Assembly: GCA_014284505.1 (NCBI GenBank)
Contig: JAAFYY010000001.1
Location: 8,295,845 to 8,359,844 of the forward strand
DNA from: Streptacidiphilus sp. 4-A2
Lineage (GTDB): Bacteria > Actinomycetota > Actinomycetes > Streptomycetales > Streptomycetaceae
DNA length: 64,000 nucleotides
Direction: 5' to 3'
The position numbers and the translations under genes are program-made. Shown one piece after another: positions 20,168 through 29,470 of the stretch (its first letter is position 1; each line of letters starts with the position of its first letter). Under the pieces are notes generated by a model. That model had not been told where the DNA came from. It was given only the letters and a program-made list of their open reading frames with translations, and made no database searches.

Positions 20168-21502
20168 TCAGCCGCCGAGCACCCGGCGCAGATAGTCGTT
20201 GCCGAAGCGGCGCTCCGGGTCGACCTTGTCCCGCAGCGCGGTGAAGTCGCCGAAGCGGGGGTAGACCCCGGCCAGGTAGCCGGCGTCACGGGTGTGCAGC
20301 TTGCCCCAGTGCGGGCGGCCCTGATGCGCGGTCATGATCCGCTCGACCTCGGTGAAGTACCCCTGGTCCCGGGTGCCCCGGTAGAGGTGCACCGCGACAT
20401 AGGCGGTGTCGCGGCCGTTGGCGGTGGACAGCCACAGGTCGTCGGCGGGCGCGACCCGCACCTCCACCGGGAAGCTGATCTGCCAGTTGCTCCGTTCCAC
20501 CAGCGCCTTGAGCTCCCGCAGCACCGTGGTCGCGGCCTCGCGCGGCACGGCGTACTCCATCTCGGTGAAGCGGACCCGGCGCGGGCTGGTGAACACCTTG
20601 TAGGAGACGTCGGTGTAGGTCCGCTCGGACCAGGCCCGGCTGGCTATCCGGGCGATGGGCGGAATCGCCCTGGGGAACCGCCGCCCGATCCGGCAGGCGC
20701 CCTCCCAGACGGTGTTGGACATGAACTCGTCGTCCAGCCAGTGCTTGAACGGCGGCAGCGGGTCGAGCGGTCCCTGGCTGCGGTTGTTGCGCTTGGTGCT
20801 GCACCCCTCGGTGTGCGGGAACCAGTAGAACTCGAAGTGCTCGTTGGTGCAGGCCAGTTCGTCGAAGCGGTCGGTGACCTCGGCGAAGGACATCGGCTGC
20901 TCGTGCGCGGTCAGCCGGAAGGCCGGTTCCACACCGAAGGTGAGCGCGCTGATCACACCCAGCGCGCCCAGGCCCAGCCGGGCCCCGGCGAACAGCTCCG
21001 GGTTCTCGGTCGGCGAGCAGGTGACGGTGGTGCCGTCGGCCAGTACCAGCTCCAGCGCCCTGACCTGGGCCGCCAGTGAGGCCGAGGAGCGGCCGGTGCC
21101 GTGGGTGCCGGTGCCGACCGCCCCGGCGACGGTCTGCACCATGATGTCGCCCATGTTGGTCAGCGCCAGCCCGGCGTACTCCAGCAGCAGGTTCAGCCGC
21201 TCCAGCGGCAGCCCGGACTCCACGGTGACCGTGCCCGCCCGGTGGTCGACCCCGCGGACACCGGTCAGCCGGTCCGGCCGGATCAGCACCCCGTCGGTGG
21301 CCGCGACCGAGGTGAACGAGTGGCCGGAGCCGACCGCCTTGACCGGCAGGCCGTCCTCGGCGGCCGACCGGATCGCGGCGGCGAGCTCCTCCACCGAGCC
21401 CGGGGACACGCTGCGCCGCGGCCGGGCGCTCTGATTGCCCGCCCAGTTCGTCCAGGCCGTGTCGTTAACCGGGCTGGCGCTGCCGCTGGTTCTGGTCGAC
21501 AT
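20168..21502 (-). CDS. D-arabinono-1,4-lactone oxidase-type FAD oxidoreductase
   Basis: Flavoprotein of the aldonolactone/sugar-alcohol oxidase group, 444 aa, intact. FAD-binding type 4 domain: GSGHSFTSVAATDGVLI, whose His is the covalent flavin attachment site in this family, then NMGDIMVQTVAGAVGTGTHG. C-terminal ALO domain ends with HWGKLH and DPERRFGNDYLRRVLGG. ATG 21502 follows CAGGAGCGTGCAG and lies inside the 3' end of the MFS gene, suggesting co-transcription. Likely oxidises a sugar alcohol or aldonolactone with O2; exact substrate not deducible. Confidence 0.9.
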   Translation of the reverse strand: MSTRTSGSASPVNDTAWTNWAGNQSARPRRSVSPGSVEELAAAIRSAAEDGLPVKAVGSGHSFTSVAATDGVLIRPDRLTGVRGVDHRAGTVTVESGLPLERLNLLLEYAGLALTNMGDIMVQTVAGAVGTGTHGTGRSSASLAAQVRALELVLADGTTVTCSPTENPELFAGARLGLGALGVISALTFGVEPAFRLTAHEQPMSFAEVTDRFDELACTNEHFEFYWFPHTEGCSTKRNNRSQGPLDPLPPFKHWLDDEFMSNTVWEGACRIGRRFPRAIPPIARIASRAWSERTYTDVSYKVFTSPRRVRFTEMEYAVPREAATTVLRELKALVERSNWQISFPVEVRVAPADDLWLSTANGRDTAYVAVHLYRGTRDQGYFTEVERIMTAHQGRPHWGKLHTRDAGYLAGVYPRFGDFTALRDKVDPERRFGNDYLRRVLGG

Positions 21503-22703
21503 CTGCACGCTCCTGCTGTTCCGGCGCCGACCTGAGCCGGCGTGCCCCGAGGAAGGCCGAGGCGGCGGCGCAGCCGCCGGCGGCGACGGTGACCCGGAAG
21601 CCGGCCGACGCGCCCGCGCTGTCCACCACCCACCCGGCGGCCGAGGAGCCGAGGGCCACGCCCACGGCGAGCCCGGTGGTGGTCCAGGTCATCCCCTCGG
21701 TGAGCTTGGAGGCGGGGACGATCCGTTCCACCAGGCCCATGGTGGTGACCATGGTCGGAGAGATGGACAGCCCGGCGACGAACAGGGCCGCCGCCAGAGC
21801 CACGAGGTTCCTCACGAAGAGGAGGGGCAGCATACTCACCGCCAGGCAGATGATCCCCACCAGGAAGCGCCGGGGCAAGGGGCCGTGCAGACGTAGTGCG
21901 CCGAAGACGATTCCGGCCACGCAGGAGCCCAGCGCGTAGACCGCCAGCACCAGGCTGGAAAGCGGCTTGTGGTGCAGGTGGTCGGCGAAGGCCACGGTCA
22001 CCACGTCCACCGAGCCGAAGACCGCGCCGACGCCGACGAAGGTCAGCACCAGCACCCACAGCCCGGGGGTGCGGATCGCCGAGCCGCCGCTGCCCTGCTC
22101 CGGGGTCGCCGGGTGCAGCGGGGCTCGGTCGCGCGCTGGAGCGAGAACAGCACCACCCCGACCGCCAGGCACACCATCGCCACCAGCGGCCCGGCCTCGG
22201 GGAAGACCACGGTGCACAGCCCCACCGACAGGATCGGGCCGATGATGAAGACGATCTCGTCCATCACCGACTCGAAGGCGTAGGCGGTGTGCAGCAGGGG
22301 GGCCGCGGTAGATCAGCGCCCAGCGGGCCCGCACCAGCGAACCCATGCTCGGCATGCAGCCGGCCACCGAGGCGGCGGCGAACAGCGTCCAGTCCGGGGC
22401 GTTCCAGCGGGCGCAGAGCAGCAGCACGCCCATCGCCACCACGGTCACCCCGGTGGCCCGCAGACTCACCCGGGCCTGCCCGAACCGGTCCACCATCCGG
22501 GACACCTGCGGACCGAGCACGGCCGAGGACAGCGCCAGGGTGGCCGAGACCGCCCCGGCCAGCCCGTAGTCCCCGCGCAGAGTGGACAGCATGGTCACGA
22601 TGCCGATGCCGGTCATGGACAGCGGCATCCGCGATATGAACCCGGCCGCGGAGAATCGGAGGCTTCCGGGCGCGTCGAAGATCCGGCGGTAGGTGGACAG
22701 CAC
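21465..22703 (-). CDS. MFS transporter
   Basis: Twelve-helix major-facilitator protein, about 410 aa. GTG 22703 with GGAG five bases upstream is a better start than GTG 22736. Seen: LRFSAAGFISRMPLSMTGIG, RMVDRFGQARVSLRATGVTV (motif A-like), a middle segment in another frame (LLHTAYAFESVMDEIVFIIG, 22300-22135), then VDVVTVAFADHLHHKPLSSL and LSISPTMVTTMGLVERIVPA. Frame changes near 22300 and 22132; the second is one missing C. Related to predicted small-metabolite exporters. Overlaps the lactone-oxidase gene by about 38 bp. Confidence 0.85.
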   Translation of the reverse strand: MLSTYRRIFDAPGSLRFSAAGFISRMPLSMTGIGIVTMLSTLRGDYGLAGAVSATLALSSAVLGPQVSRMVDRFGQARVSLRATGVTVVAMGVLLLCARWNAPDWTLFAAASVAGCMPSMGSLVRARWALIYRGPPAAHRLRLRVGDGRDRLHHRPDPVGGAVHRGLPRGRAAGGDGVPGGRGGAVLAPARDRAPLHPATPEQGSGGSAIRTPGLWVLVLTFVGVGAVFGSVDVVTVAFADHLHHKPLSSLVLAVYALGSCVAGIVFGALRLHGPLPRRFLVGIICLAVSMLPLLFVRNLVALAAALFVAGLSISPTMVTTMGLVERIVPASKLTEGMTWTTTGLAVGVALGSSAAGWVVDSAGASAGFRVTVAAGGCAAASAFLGARRLRSAPEQQERADVDQNQRQRQPG

Positions 22704-22830
22704 AAGAACTCCGTAAGGGACGTTGCGAATTTTCACAGCTTACGGGTGGCAGCCGCCGGGACGCCTCCGGGTTACCGCTCGACCGGGGTCCTCCGGCGGC
22801 CGGGCCGGCCGCGGTGGCAGGATCGGTCCC

Positions 22831-23983
22831 ATGTCACACGCGCACGCCGCCGACCCCCGGCCCTACGACGCCCTGCTGCTGCTCTCCTTCGGCGGCCCGG
22901 AGGGGCCGGACGACGTGGTGCCGTTCCTGGAGAACGTCACCCGCGGCCGGGGCATCCCCCGGGAACGCCTGGCCGAGGTCGGACAGCACTACTTCCTGTT
23001 CGGCGGCGTCAGCCCGATCAACGGCCAGAACCGGGAACTGCTGGCCGCGCTGCGGACGGACTTCGCCGGCGCGGGCCTGGAGCTGCCGGTCTACTGGGGC
23101 AACCGGAACTGGGCGCCCTACCTGGTCGACACCCTGCGGGAGCTGGCCGCGGCCGGACACCGCCGGGTGCTGACGCTGGCCACCAGCGCCTATGCCAACT
23201 ACGCTGCCGCCAGTACCGGGAGAACATCGCGCAGGCGCTGACCGAGCTGCGGGCGGAGGGTGCGCCCGGTGCGGCCGGGCTGCGGATCGACAAGCTGCGG
23301 GTGTTCTACAACCACCCGGGCTTCGTCCAGCCGATGATCGACAACACCCTGACCGCGCTTGCGGAGCTGCCCGAGGGCGTGCGCGCCGGCGCGCGGCTGG
23401 CGTTCACCACCCACTCCATTCCGGACACGCTGGCGGACAGCTCCGGGGCACCGCAGGACCCGGCCCGCGCCCGCCCGGGCGGCGCCTATGTGGCCCAGCA
23501 CCTGGAGACCGCCCGGCTGGTCGCCGAGGCCGTGGCACAGGCCACCGGGGTGGCCGAGCGCCCCTGGGAGCTGGTCTACCAGAGCCGCAGCGGCGCCCCC
23601 GGGACCCCGTGGCTGGAGCCCGACATCTGCGACCACCTGGCCTCGGTGCACGCCGAGGGCGCCCCGGCGGTGGTGATGGTCCCCATCGGCTTTGTCTCCG
23701 ACCACATGGAGGTCGTCTACGACCTCGACACCCAGGCCCGCGAGCAGGCTGAGAAGCTGGGCCTGCCGGTCGCCCGGGCCCGGACCGTGGGCGCCGACCC
23801 GCGCTTCGCCGCCGCCGTCCGCGACCTGGTGCTGGAACGGGCGGCGACCGCCCGCGGCGAGCGCCCGGAGCGCTGCGCCCTGGGCGCCCTCGGTGCGGCC
23901 CACGACCTGTGCCCGGTGGACTGCTGTCCGGCGCTGCGCAACCCCCGCCGGCCGCGGCCGGCGCGGACTGGACCGACGACTGA
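22831..23983 (+). CDS. hemH: ferrochelatase (actinobacterial, coproporphyrin type)
   Basis: Inserts Fe2+ into the porphyrin macrocycle late in haem synthesis; in Actinobacteria the substrate is coproporphyrin III (CpfC). ATG 22831: DALLLLSFGGPEGPDDVVPF, YFLFGGVSPINGQNREL, YWGNRNWAPYL, then after a break near 23212 FTTHSIPDTLAD, WELVYQSRSGAPGTPWLEPD, VPIGFVSDHMEVVYDLD. C-terminal Cys cluster DLCPVDCCP matches the 2Fe-2S ligands of actinobacterial ferrochelatases. The open frame runs to 24092, but one missing C near 23945 restores AAAGADWTDD and a stop at 23983, the expected end. About 383 aa. Confidence 0.92.
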
Positions 23984-24149
23984 CCGGTCCGCTCCGGCAG
24001 GGGACCCATGCTTTCCGATGATCCGCATTTTTCCGAGGACCAGGCTGCTCCCTGTGGGTCCAGAGATTCCTATGGCTCAGATGTTCCAGTGAATCCAGAG
24101 ATCCCACAGACCCCAAGGACAGCGCTCCCCCAAGGACCGAGAGGCCGTC

Positions 24150-24945
24150 ATGACCACCCCGCTCCAGCAGGAACTCCTCGATCTGGCCCTGGAGGCCGCC
24201 CGCAGGGCCGGCGCGCTGCTGCGCGACGGCCGTCCGGCCGACCTCGCCGTGGCCGCGACCAAGTCCAGCCCGGTGGACGTGGTCACCGAGATGGATCTCG
24301 CCGCCGAGAAGCTGATCACCGAGCTGATCATGGAACGCCGGCCCGAGGACGGGCTGCTCGGCGAGGAGGGCGCCGACACCAAGGGCACCAGCGGCATCCG
24401 CTGGGTGGTCGACCCGCTCGACGGCACGGTCAACTACCTGTACGGGCTGCCCTCCTGGGCGGTCAGCATCGCCGCCGAGGCGGACGGCGAGACCCTGGTC
24501 GGGGTGGTCGAGGTGCCCGCCCGCGGCGAGACCGGCTGCCGTGCGCGGCGGCGGTGCTTTCTGAACGGCCGGCCGATGCGCTCCGGACAGCCCCGCCGCG
24601 ATGGAGCTGGCGCTGGTCGGCACCGGCTTCGGCTATCTGCGGGAGCGCCGGGTCCGGCAGGCCGAGGTCGCCCGGAGCTGATCCCCAGGCTCCGCGACAT
24701 CCGCGTGGGGGATCGGCCGCGATCGACCTGAGCGATGTCGCGGCCGGCCGCCTCGACGGCTACTACGAGCGCGGCCTGCACCCGTGGGACCACGCCGCCG
24801 GGGTGCTGCTGGCCGTTGAGGCGGCGCACTGGTCGGCGGCCGCCCGGGCGCGGCACCCTCCGGAGAGCTGACGGTGGCCGCCGCACCCGGACTGTTCGAG
24901 CCGTTGCAGCAGGCCCTGGAGGAGCTGGGGGCCTGGCACGACTGA
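24150..24945 (+). CDS. inositol monophosphatase family protein, frame-disrupted
   Basis: Mg2+-dependent phosphatase (SuhB/IMPase fold), about 265 aa. ATG 24150 follows GAGAGG. Motifs: TKSSPVDVVTEMDLAAEKLI; GEEGADTKGTSGIRWVVDPL; DPLDGTVNYLYGLPSWAVSI, which holds the metal-binding DPLDGT; and GLHPWDHAAGVLLA (WDHA motif). Several breaks between 24535 and 24715, and another near 24830, after which VEAGALVGGRPG and EPLQQALEELGAWHD run to TGA 24943. Acts on inositol-1-phosphate or similar sugar phosphates; follows hemH as in the Streptomyces backbone I know. Confidence 0.88.
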
Positions 24946-25017
24946 ACCGCCGGACCGAACCGGGGCCGCGCCGGGGTGTCGGCGCGGCCGGGTGCGTCCT
25001 TGTGCGCCCGCTTGCGC

Positions 25018-25045
25018 GTGCGTGCGTGCGTGCGTGCTTGCTTGC
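25018..25045. repeat. GTGC tetranucleotide tract
   Basis: Five GTGC copies followed by two TTGC copies in non-coding DNA between convergent genes. Alternating purine-pyrimidine sequence of this kind can adopt left-handed DNA and slip. Confidence 0.8.
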
Positions 25046-25232
25046 GTCGGTGTGTGCTCGGTGCCTGCGCGTACGGTGGTGGTTTGCGCGGTACCAGGTC
25101 GGCGCCGTATCGGGGACGGCGCGGTGGCCGGACGGATCGGGGGCAGGGGACCGGCGGGTCGGGCCCGGACAGGGCCGCGGTTCGGGTCGCTGCCGTACTC
25201 GCACCGACCGGGGTCGGCGGTACGGCGGTAGG

Positions 25233-25278
25233 ACAGCGCCCGGGCCCCGCGAAGCGCGGGGACCGTCCTGGGCGCTGT
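25233..25278. terminator. long two-part hairpin between convergent genes
   Basis: Outer arms ACAGCGCCCGGG and CCTGGGCGCTGT pair with one mismatch; inside them CCCCGCG and CGCGGGG form a second perfect 7-bp stem around AAG. Likely a bidirectional terminator for the IMPase gene and the small minus-strand gene. Confidence 0.6.
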
Positions 25279-25348
25279 AGCCGCTGTCCGGCCGGTGGAG
25301 TAACCGGCAGCGGCGGTGGTGCAGGTCTGTACTGCGTACGGCGGTGCT

Positions 25349-25534
25349 TCAGGCGGCTGTGGGCCGCATCGCAGGCGTGATCTGGATGCCGTGCTCGGCG
25401 GCCAGCCGGTGCAGGTCGTCGAGCTCCGACTGTTCGAGCTCGGCAAGGAACTCGTCGCCCGACTCCAGGGCGGCGAGCAGGTCCAGTTCGGCTTTCCTTA
25501 TGCGCTGAAGAATGCCGTCGGTGAAGGCGTCCAT
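25349..25534 (-). CDS. small conserved hypothetical protein (61 aa)
   Basis: 61-aa acidic helical protein, ATG 25534: MDAFTDGILQRIRKAELDLL, then ESGDEFLAELEQSELDDLHR and LAAEHGIQITPAMRPTAA. Preceded by AAGGGGGT. Heptad-like Leu spacing suggests a short coiled coil. Conserved small genes like this lie just before cutR in Streptomyces. No function known. Confidence 0.65.
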   Translation of the reverse strand: MDAFTDGILQRIRKAELDLLAALESGDEFLAELEQSELDDLHRLAAEHGIQITPAMRPTAA

Positions 25535-25905
25535 GAGGCAAGACCCCCTTGCTGTTGTCGGGCGACCCCGGGCGAGGCCCAGTGCGGACGGTCGCACGTC
25601 GGGCGGGTGCGAAACCACGCGGCGGAGCATGCGTGATCGCGGGTGTACACAGCGTCTTCCCCCGCCGGTGAGCGGGGAAACCTCGATATCCCGGGGAATT
25701 CCGGGCACGTTTCCTGGGTTCGCCGAGGGCCCCCGGGGCGCGCCCGGCGACCGCCCGCCCTCGTGCGGCGGATGACCGCTTACCACTGCTTTACGCACCG
25801 ACCAGGCAGGATTGAGTCGACGATCGGCGACCCGTGCCTGGGCCGCCGGGCCGCGCTCCCGGCGGCCACCGCCCCGGGAGCCCTGTGTCTGAAAGGACCA
25901 CTCCG
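25535..25905. other. intergenic region between divergent small ORF and cutR
   Basis: About 370 bp with no coding frame of good composition. It must contain divergent promoters. GAAAGGACC at about 25891 is the ribosome site for cutR. I could not identify a confident -35/-10 pair. Confidence 0.45.
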
Positions 25906-26559
25906 TTGCGGGTTCTCGTGGTCGAGGACGAGCAGTTGCTCGCCGACGCCGTCGCCACCGGCCTCCGTCGGGAGGCGATGGCTGTGGACGTGGTCTACGA
26001 CGGCCAGGCCGCCCTGGACCGGGTCAGTGTGAACGACTACGACGTCGCCGTGCTGGACCGGGACCTCCCCCTGGTCCACGGCGACGACGTGCTGCGCCGG
26101 ATCGTCGAGGAGGGGCTGCCGACCCGGGTGCTGATGCTCACCGCGGCCGGCGACATCAGCGACCGGGTCGAGGGGCTTGAGCTGGGCGCCGACGACTACC
26201 TCCCCAAGCCGTTCGCCTTCAGCGAACTTGTGGCCCGGGTGCGCGCCCTGGGCCGCCGGGCGACCACCCCGCTGCCGCCGGTGCTGGAGCGGGCGGGCCT
26301 GAGCCTGGACCCGGGCCGGCGCGAGGTGCTGCGCGAGGGCAAGCCGGTGGCCCTGGCGCCCAAGGAGTTCGCGGTGCTGGAGGTGCTGATGCGGGCCAAC
26401 GGCGGCGTCGTCTCGGCCGAGCAGCTGCTGGAGAAGGCCTGGGACGAGCACACCGATCCGTTCACCAATGTCGTCCGGGTCACCGTGATGACGCTGCGCC
26501 GCAAACTGGGCGAGCCTCCGGTGATCATCACCGTGCCGGGCTCCGGATACCGGATCTGA
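25906..26559 (+). CDS. cutR: response regulator CutR (OmpR/PhoB family)
   Basis: DNA-binding response regulator, 217 aa, TTG start at 25906 with GAAAGGACC upstream. Receiver domain RVLVVEDEQLLADAVATGLR with phospho-acceptor Asp51 (VLDRDLP), LMLTA and KPFAFSEL; C-terminal winged helix with APKEFAVLEVLMRANGG and VVRVTVMTLRRKLGEPP, ending PGSGYRI. Near-identical in pattern to S. coelicolor/S. lividans CutR, described as influencing actinorhodin production. Followed after 3 bases by the cognate kinase, so they are one operon. Intact. Confidence 0.96.
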   Translation: MRVLVVEDEQLLADAVATGLRREAMAVDVVYDGQAALDRVSVNDYDVAVLDRDLPLVHGDDVLRRIVEEGLPTRVLMLTAAGDISDRVEGLELGADDYLPKPFAFSELVARVRALGRRATTPLPPVLERAGLSLDPGRREVLREGKPVALAPKEFAVLEVLMRANGGVVSAEQLLEKAWDEHTDPFTNVVRVTVMTLRRKLGEPPVIITVPGSGYRI

Positions 26560-26562
26560 GTC

Positions 26563-27792
26563 ATGGCCGAGCGTCCCCCGCATTCCCCCGGCCCTGGCCG
26601 GGCACCGAGATCCACCAGTCGATACTCCCGTTCCGGCCCACCCTGCGGATCCGGCTGACCATGTTCTACGGCGGCATGTTCCTGCTGGCGGGCCTGGTCA
26701 TGGTGCTGGTGATGTACGTCTTCGTGTCCGAGGCGTTCCACCTGGTCGGGCATCCGCAGTACCTCAAGATCGGCCCCGGGATCGAGGTGCAGACCTCCGA
26801 CGGGCGGGAGCTCACCAGCGACCAGTACAACGCGCTGATGGCCGCCAAGGAGGCGGCCACCTCCTCCAGCGCGCTGCACACGCTGCTGCTCAAGTCGATA
26901 AGCGCGCTGATCGCGCTGCTGATCCTGCGGTCGCCTTCGGCTACGCGATGGCCGGGCGGGTGCTCCAGCCGATCGGCCGGATCACCCGCACCGCCCGCCA
27001 GGTCGCCAGCTCGGACATGCACCGGCGGATCGAGATGGACGGTCCGGACGACGAGCTGAAGGAGCTGGCGGACACCTTCGACGAGATGCTGGAACGGCTC
27101 GACCGTTCGTTCGAGTCGCAGCGGAAGTTCGTCGCCAACGCCTCGCACGAGCTGCGCACCCCGCTGGCGATCAACCGCACCCTGCTGGAGGTCCAGCTCT
27201 CCGACCCGTCCAGCTCCCCGGACCTCCAGCAGCTGGGGAAGACCCTGCTGGCCACCAATGAGCGCAGCGAACAGCTGGTGGAGGGGCTGCTGCTGCTCGC
27301 CCGCAGCGACAACGAGCTGGTCGACCGGCGTCCGGTGGACCTCGCAGTGGTGGCCCGGCAGGCGCTGGAGCAGACCCGGACCGAGGCCGCGGACCGGGGG
27401 TGCGGCTGGACAGCGAGCTGGAGCCGGTGACCGTGTCCGGCAACGGCGTGCTGCTGGAGCGGATCGCGCTGAACCTGATCCAGAACGCGGTCCGCTACAA
27501 CCTGCCCGAAGCCGGCTGGGTGCGGGTCTCGGTCGGGAGCGCGGACGGCGGCGGCGAACTGGTGGTGTCCAACACCGGGCAGACCGTCCCCGGCTACGAG
27601 CTGGAGCACATCTTCGAGCCGTTCCGGCGCGGCAGCGGCAAGGAGCGCACCCGCAGCGACAAGGGGGTGGGCCTCGGCCTGTCGATCGTGCGCTCGGTGG
27701 TCCGCGCCCACGGCGGCACCATAGAGGCCGTCGCCCGGCCCGGGGGCGGCCTGGACATGCGGGTGCGCATTCCGGCCGCACCGGGCGGCTGA
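26563..27792 (+). CDS. cutS: sensor histidine kinase CutS, frame-disrupted
   Basis: Membrane histidine kinase partner of CutR. ATG 26563, then after a missing C near 26580 EIHQSILPFRPTLRIRLTMF and a first membrane helix (GGMFLLAGLVMVLVMYVF). A short extracytoplasmic loop of about 60 residues, second helix SISALIALL..., HAMP (AMAGRVLQPIGRITRTARQV), H-box VANASHELRTPLAINRTLLE, N-box NLIQNAVRYN and G-boxes DKGVGLGLSIVRSV. Other breaks near 26932 and 27402. About 410 aa. The loop is short and has no obvious Cys pair, unlike the CutS I recall, which may alter signal sensing. Confidence 0.9.
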
Positions 27793-27855
27793 TCGCCCGC
27801 CGCAGGGCCCTTCACGGGCCCCCGGGCCCGCCGCCGGTGTTCCGGGAGGCAGCGA

Positions 27856-27889
27856 GACCCCGTCGACCTTTTGCCAGGTCGGCGGGGTC
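27856..27889 (+). terminator. terminator after cutRS
   Basis: GACCCCGTCGACC at 27856-27868 pairs with GGTCGGCGGGGTC at 27877-27889 (13 bp with one wobble) around an 8-base loop, 64 bp after the cutS stop. Confidence 0.7.
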
Positions 27890-27945
27890 GTTCCGGTTCC
27901 GGGGGACGGGCGGATTGGGTGTGCTGTGCACGTATCGGGTGGTTC

Positions 27946-27975
27946 TTGCCAGCAGTCGCCACGACAACCTACGGT
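27946..27975 (+). promoter_or_regulatory. candidate promoter of acyl-ACP desaturase gene
   Basis: TTGCCA at 27946-27951 and TACGGT at 27970-27975 with 18-bp spacing resemble a vegetative -35/-10 pair. The -10 lies within the upstream half of the tandem operator, as expected for a repressible promoter. Confidence 0.45.
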
Positions 27976-27998
27976 GGCGTAACCTACGGAAGCGTAGG
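27968..27998. promoter_or_regulatory. tandem palindromic operator CCTACG-N4-CGTAGG
   Basis: CCTACG-GAAG-CGTAGG at 27983-27998 is a perfect palindrome. A second copy, CCTACG-GTGG-CGTAAC, lies at 27968-27983, its centre 15 bp upstream. Both lie 28-58 bp before the desaturase start and cover the candidate -10. The architecture suits a TetR-family fatty-acid regulator, but no regulator gene is adjacent. Confidence 0.6.
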
Positions 27999-28025
27999 CG
28001 AATTCGTTTCCGAGAGTTGGCAGCC

Positions 28026-28991
28026 GTGACCATCGCCCCGCCCAGCACCGCCTGGACCGACACCCAGCTGATCCTCGCGCTCGAAGAGGTGGTCGAGCGC
28101 GAGCTCAACCGACACCTCGGCGTCGCCAAGGAGTGGATGCCGCACGAGTACGTGCCGTGGAGCCAGGGGCGGGACTTCGACGGACTGATGGGCGGCGAGG
28201 CCTGGGCGGTGGAGCAGTCCCCGGTGTCCGACATCGGCCGGGTCTCGCTGGTGGTCAACCTGCTCACCGAGGACAACCTGCCCAGCTACCACCACGAGAT
28301 CGCGACCATGTTCGGCCGCGAGGGCGCGTGGGGCACCTGGGTGCACCAGTGGACGGCCGAGGAGGGCCGGCACGCCATCGTGATGCGGGACTACCTGCTC
28401 ACCGCCCGCGCGGTCGACCCGGTGGCGCTGGAGCGGGCCCGGATGACCCATATGGCCGAGGGCTTCAGCTCCGACAACAGCCACTCGATGCTGCACTCGA
28501 TCTCCTATGTGGCCTTCCAGGAGCTGGCCACCCGGATCTCGCACCGCAACACCGGCCACCACTCGGGCGACCCGGTCTGCGACCGGATGCTCGCCCGGAT
28601 CGCCACCGACGAGAACCTGCACATGGTCTTCTACCGGAACCTGCTCAAGGCCGCCCTGGAGATCGCGCCGGACCAGGCCATGCGCGCGGTCGCGGATGTG
28701 GTCACCGGCTTCCGGATGCCCGGCCACGGCATGCCCGGCTTCGAGCGGGCCGCCGCGCAGATGGCCATCGGCGGGATCTACAACCTGCGGATCCACCACG
28801 ACGACGTGCTCCAGCCGGTGCTGCGGCACCTCAAGGTGATGGACATCGGCGGCCTGGGTCCGGAGGGCCGGCAGGCGCAGCAGGAGCTCGGTGTCTACCT
28901 GGAGGGGCTGGACGCCCAGGCGACCCGCTTCGACGAGCGCCGGGCCGCGCTGCTGGCCCGGCGGGCCGCGAACCAGGCCGCCAAGGGCTGA
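28026..28991 (+). CDS. acyl-ACP desaturase (ferritin-like diiron)
   Basis: Soluble fatty-acid desaturase introducing a double bond into acyl-ACP, 321 aa, intact. GTG 28026: VTIAPPSTAWTDTQLILALE. Diiron ligands appear as TAEEGRHAIVMRDYL (ExxH) and ATDENLHMVFYRN (ExxH-type) about 80 residues apart; HRNTGHHSGD and FRMPGHGMPGF are typical of actinobacterial DesA-type enzymes. It stands alone behind the cutRS terminator with its own promoter and a tandem operator, so expression probably tracks unsaturated fatty-acid demand. Ferredoxin partners are not in the window. Confidence 0.92.
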   Translation: MTIAPPSTAWTDTQLILALEEVVERELNRHLGVAKEWMPHEYVPWSQGRDFDGLMGGEAWAVEQSPVSDIGRVSLVVNLLTEDNLPSYHHEIATMFGREGAWGTWVHQWTAEEGRHAIVMRDYLLTARAVDPVALERARMTHMAEGFSSDNSHSMLHSISYVAFQELATRISHRNTGHHSGDPVCDRMLARIATDENLHMVFYRNLLKAALEIAPDQAMRAVADVVTGFRMPGHGMPGFERAAAQMAIGGIYNLRIHHDDVLQPVLRHLKVMDIGGLGPEGRQAQQELGVYLEGLDAQATRFDERRAALLARRAANQAAKG

Positions 28992-29470
28992 GAGCCCGGT
29001 CACACCGCGCGGTCGGCCGGTCGCGGCGGTCGGTTGCATCTTGTACGGCTAAGTCCGGACTTTTCAGAACAGTGACTAATCTCACATTTCCCGCCGTCGG
29101 AGTGAATATTTCGGCCGATCACGCAGCGTGAGCACTGCTAGCTCGGTGACTTACGGTAGTCGTGGCTGACGGCTCGGCACGACCGGCCCCACCGCGCGCT
29201 TTCCGTGCGGCGCAAGGGCCGGACCGGTCCGCTTTGACACGTTTCCCGCCCCGCGATCACGGTAAGTGCTCAAGGAGGCGGGAGGCACGACAGTGCATCC
29301 GGCCCGGCGGAATACCCTTCCGGTCACCTCTTCGGGGTCGGAACGGGTGTCGATTGAGTAACGAGCCTTGAAGTAAGGCAAAATCTCGCCCTCGGGTCGG
29401 GCACAAGTCCGGCTCCCCGCGCGTTACGTGCGCTGGAGATACCCGCAGACACCCAAAGGGGGACAGCGAC
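28992..29470. other. long intergenic region upstream of DUF4193 gene
   Basis: About 480 bp, the longest gene-free stretch, less GC-rich than its surroundings. It contains the perfect 12-bp palindrome AAGTCCGGACTT at 29051-29062, TTGACA-like sequence near 29234, and AAAGGGGGACAG before ATG 29471. No coding frame has Streptomyces codon bias. A long untranslated leader or small RNA is possible but not demonstrable from sequence alone. Confidence 0.45.

Larger units (their letters stand above)
24946..25348. other. non-coding region with repeats between IMPase and small ORF
   Basis: About 400 bp. All ORFs here are Arg/Cys/Ala-rich shadows. The stretch carries a GTGC tetranucleotide tract (25018-25045) and a long imperfect hairpin (25233-25278). 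No promoter or coding sequence is convincing; it separates two convergent genes. Confidence 0.55.

Noticed and set aside
24976..25380. Arg/Cys-rich 134-aa protein
   Set aside because: It is translated from the GTGC tract and hairpin, and has the wrong codon bias.
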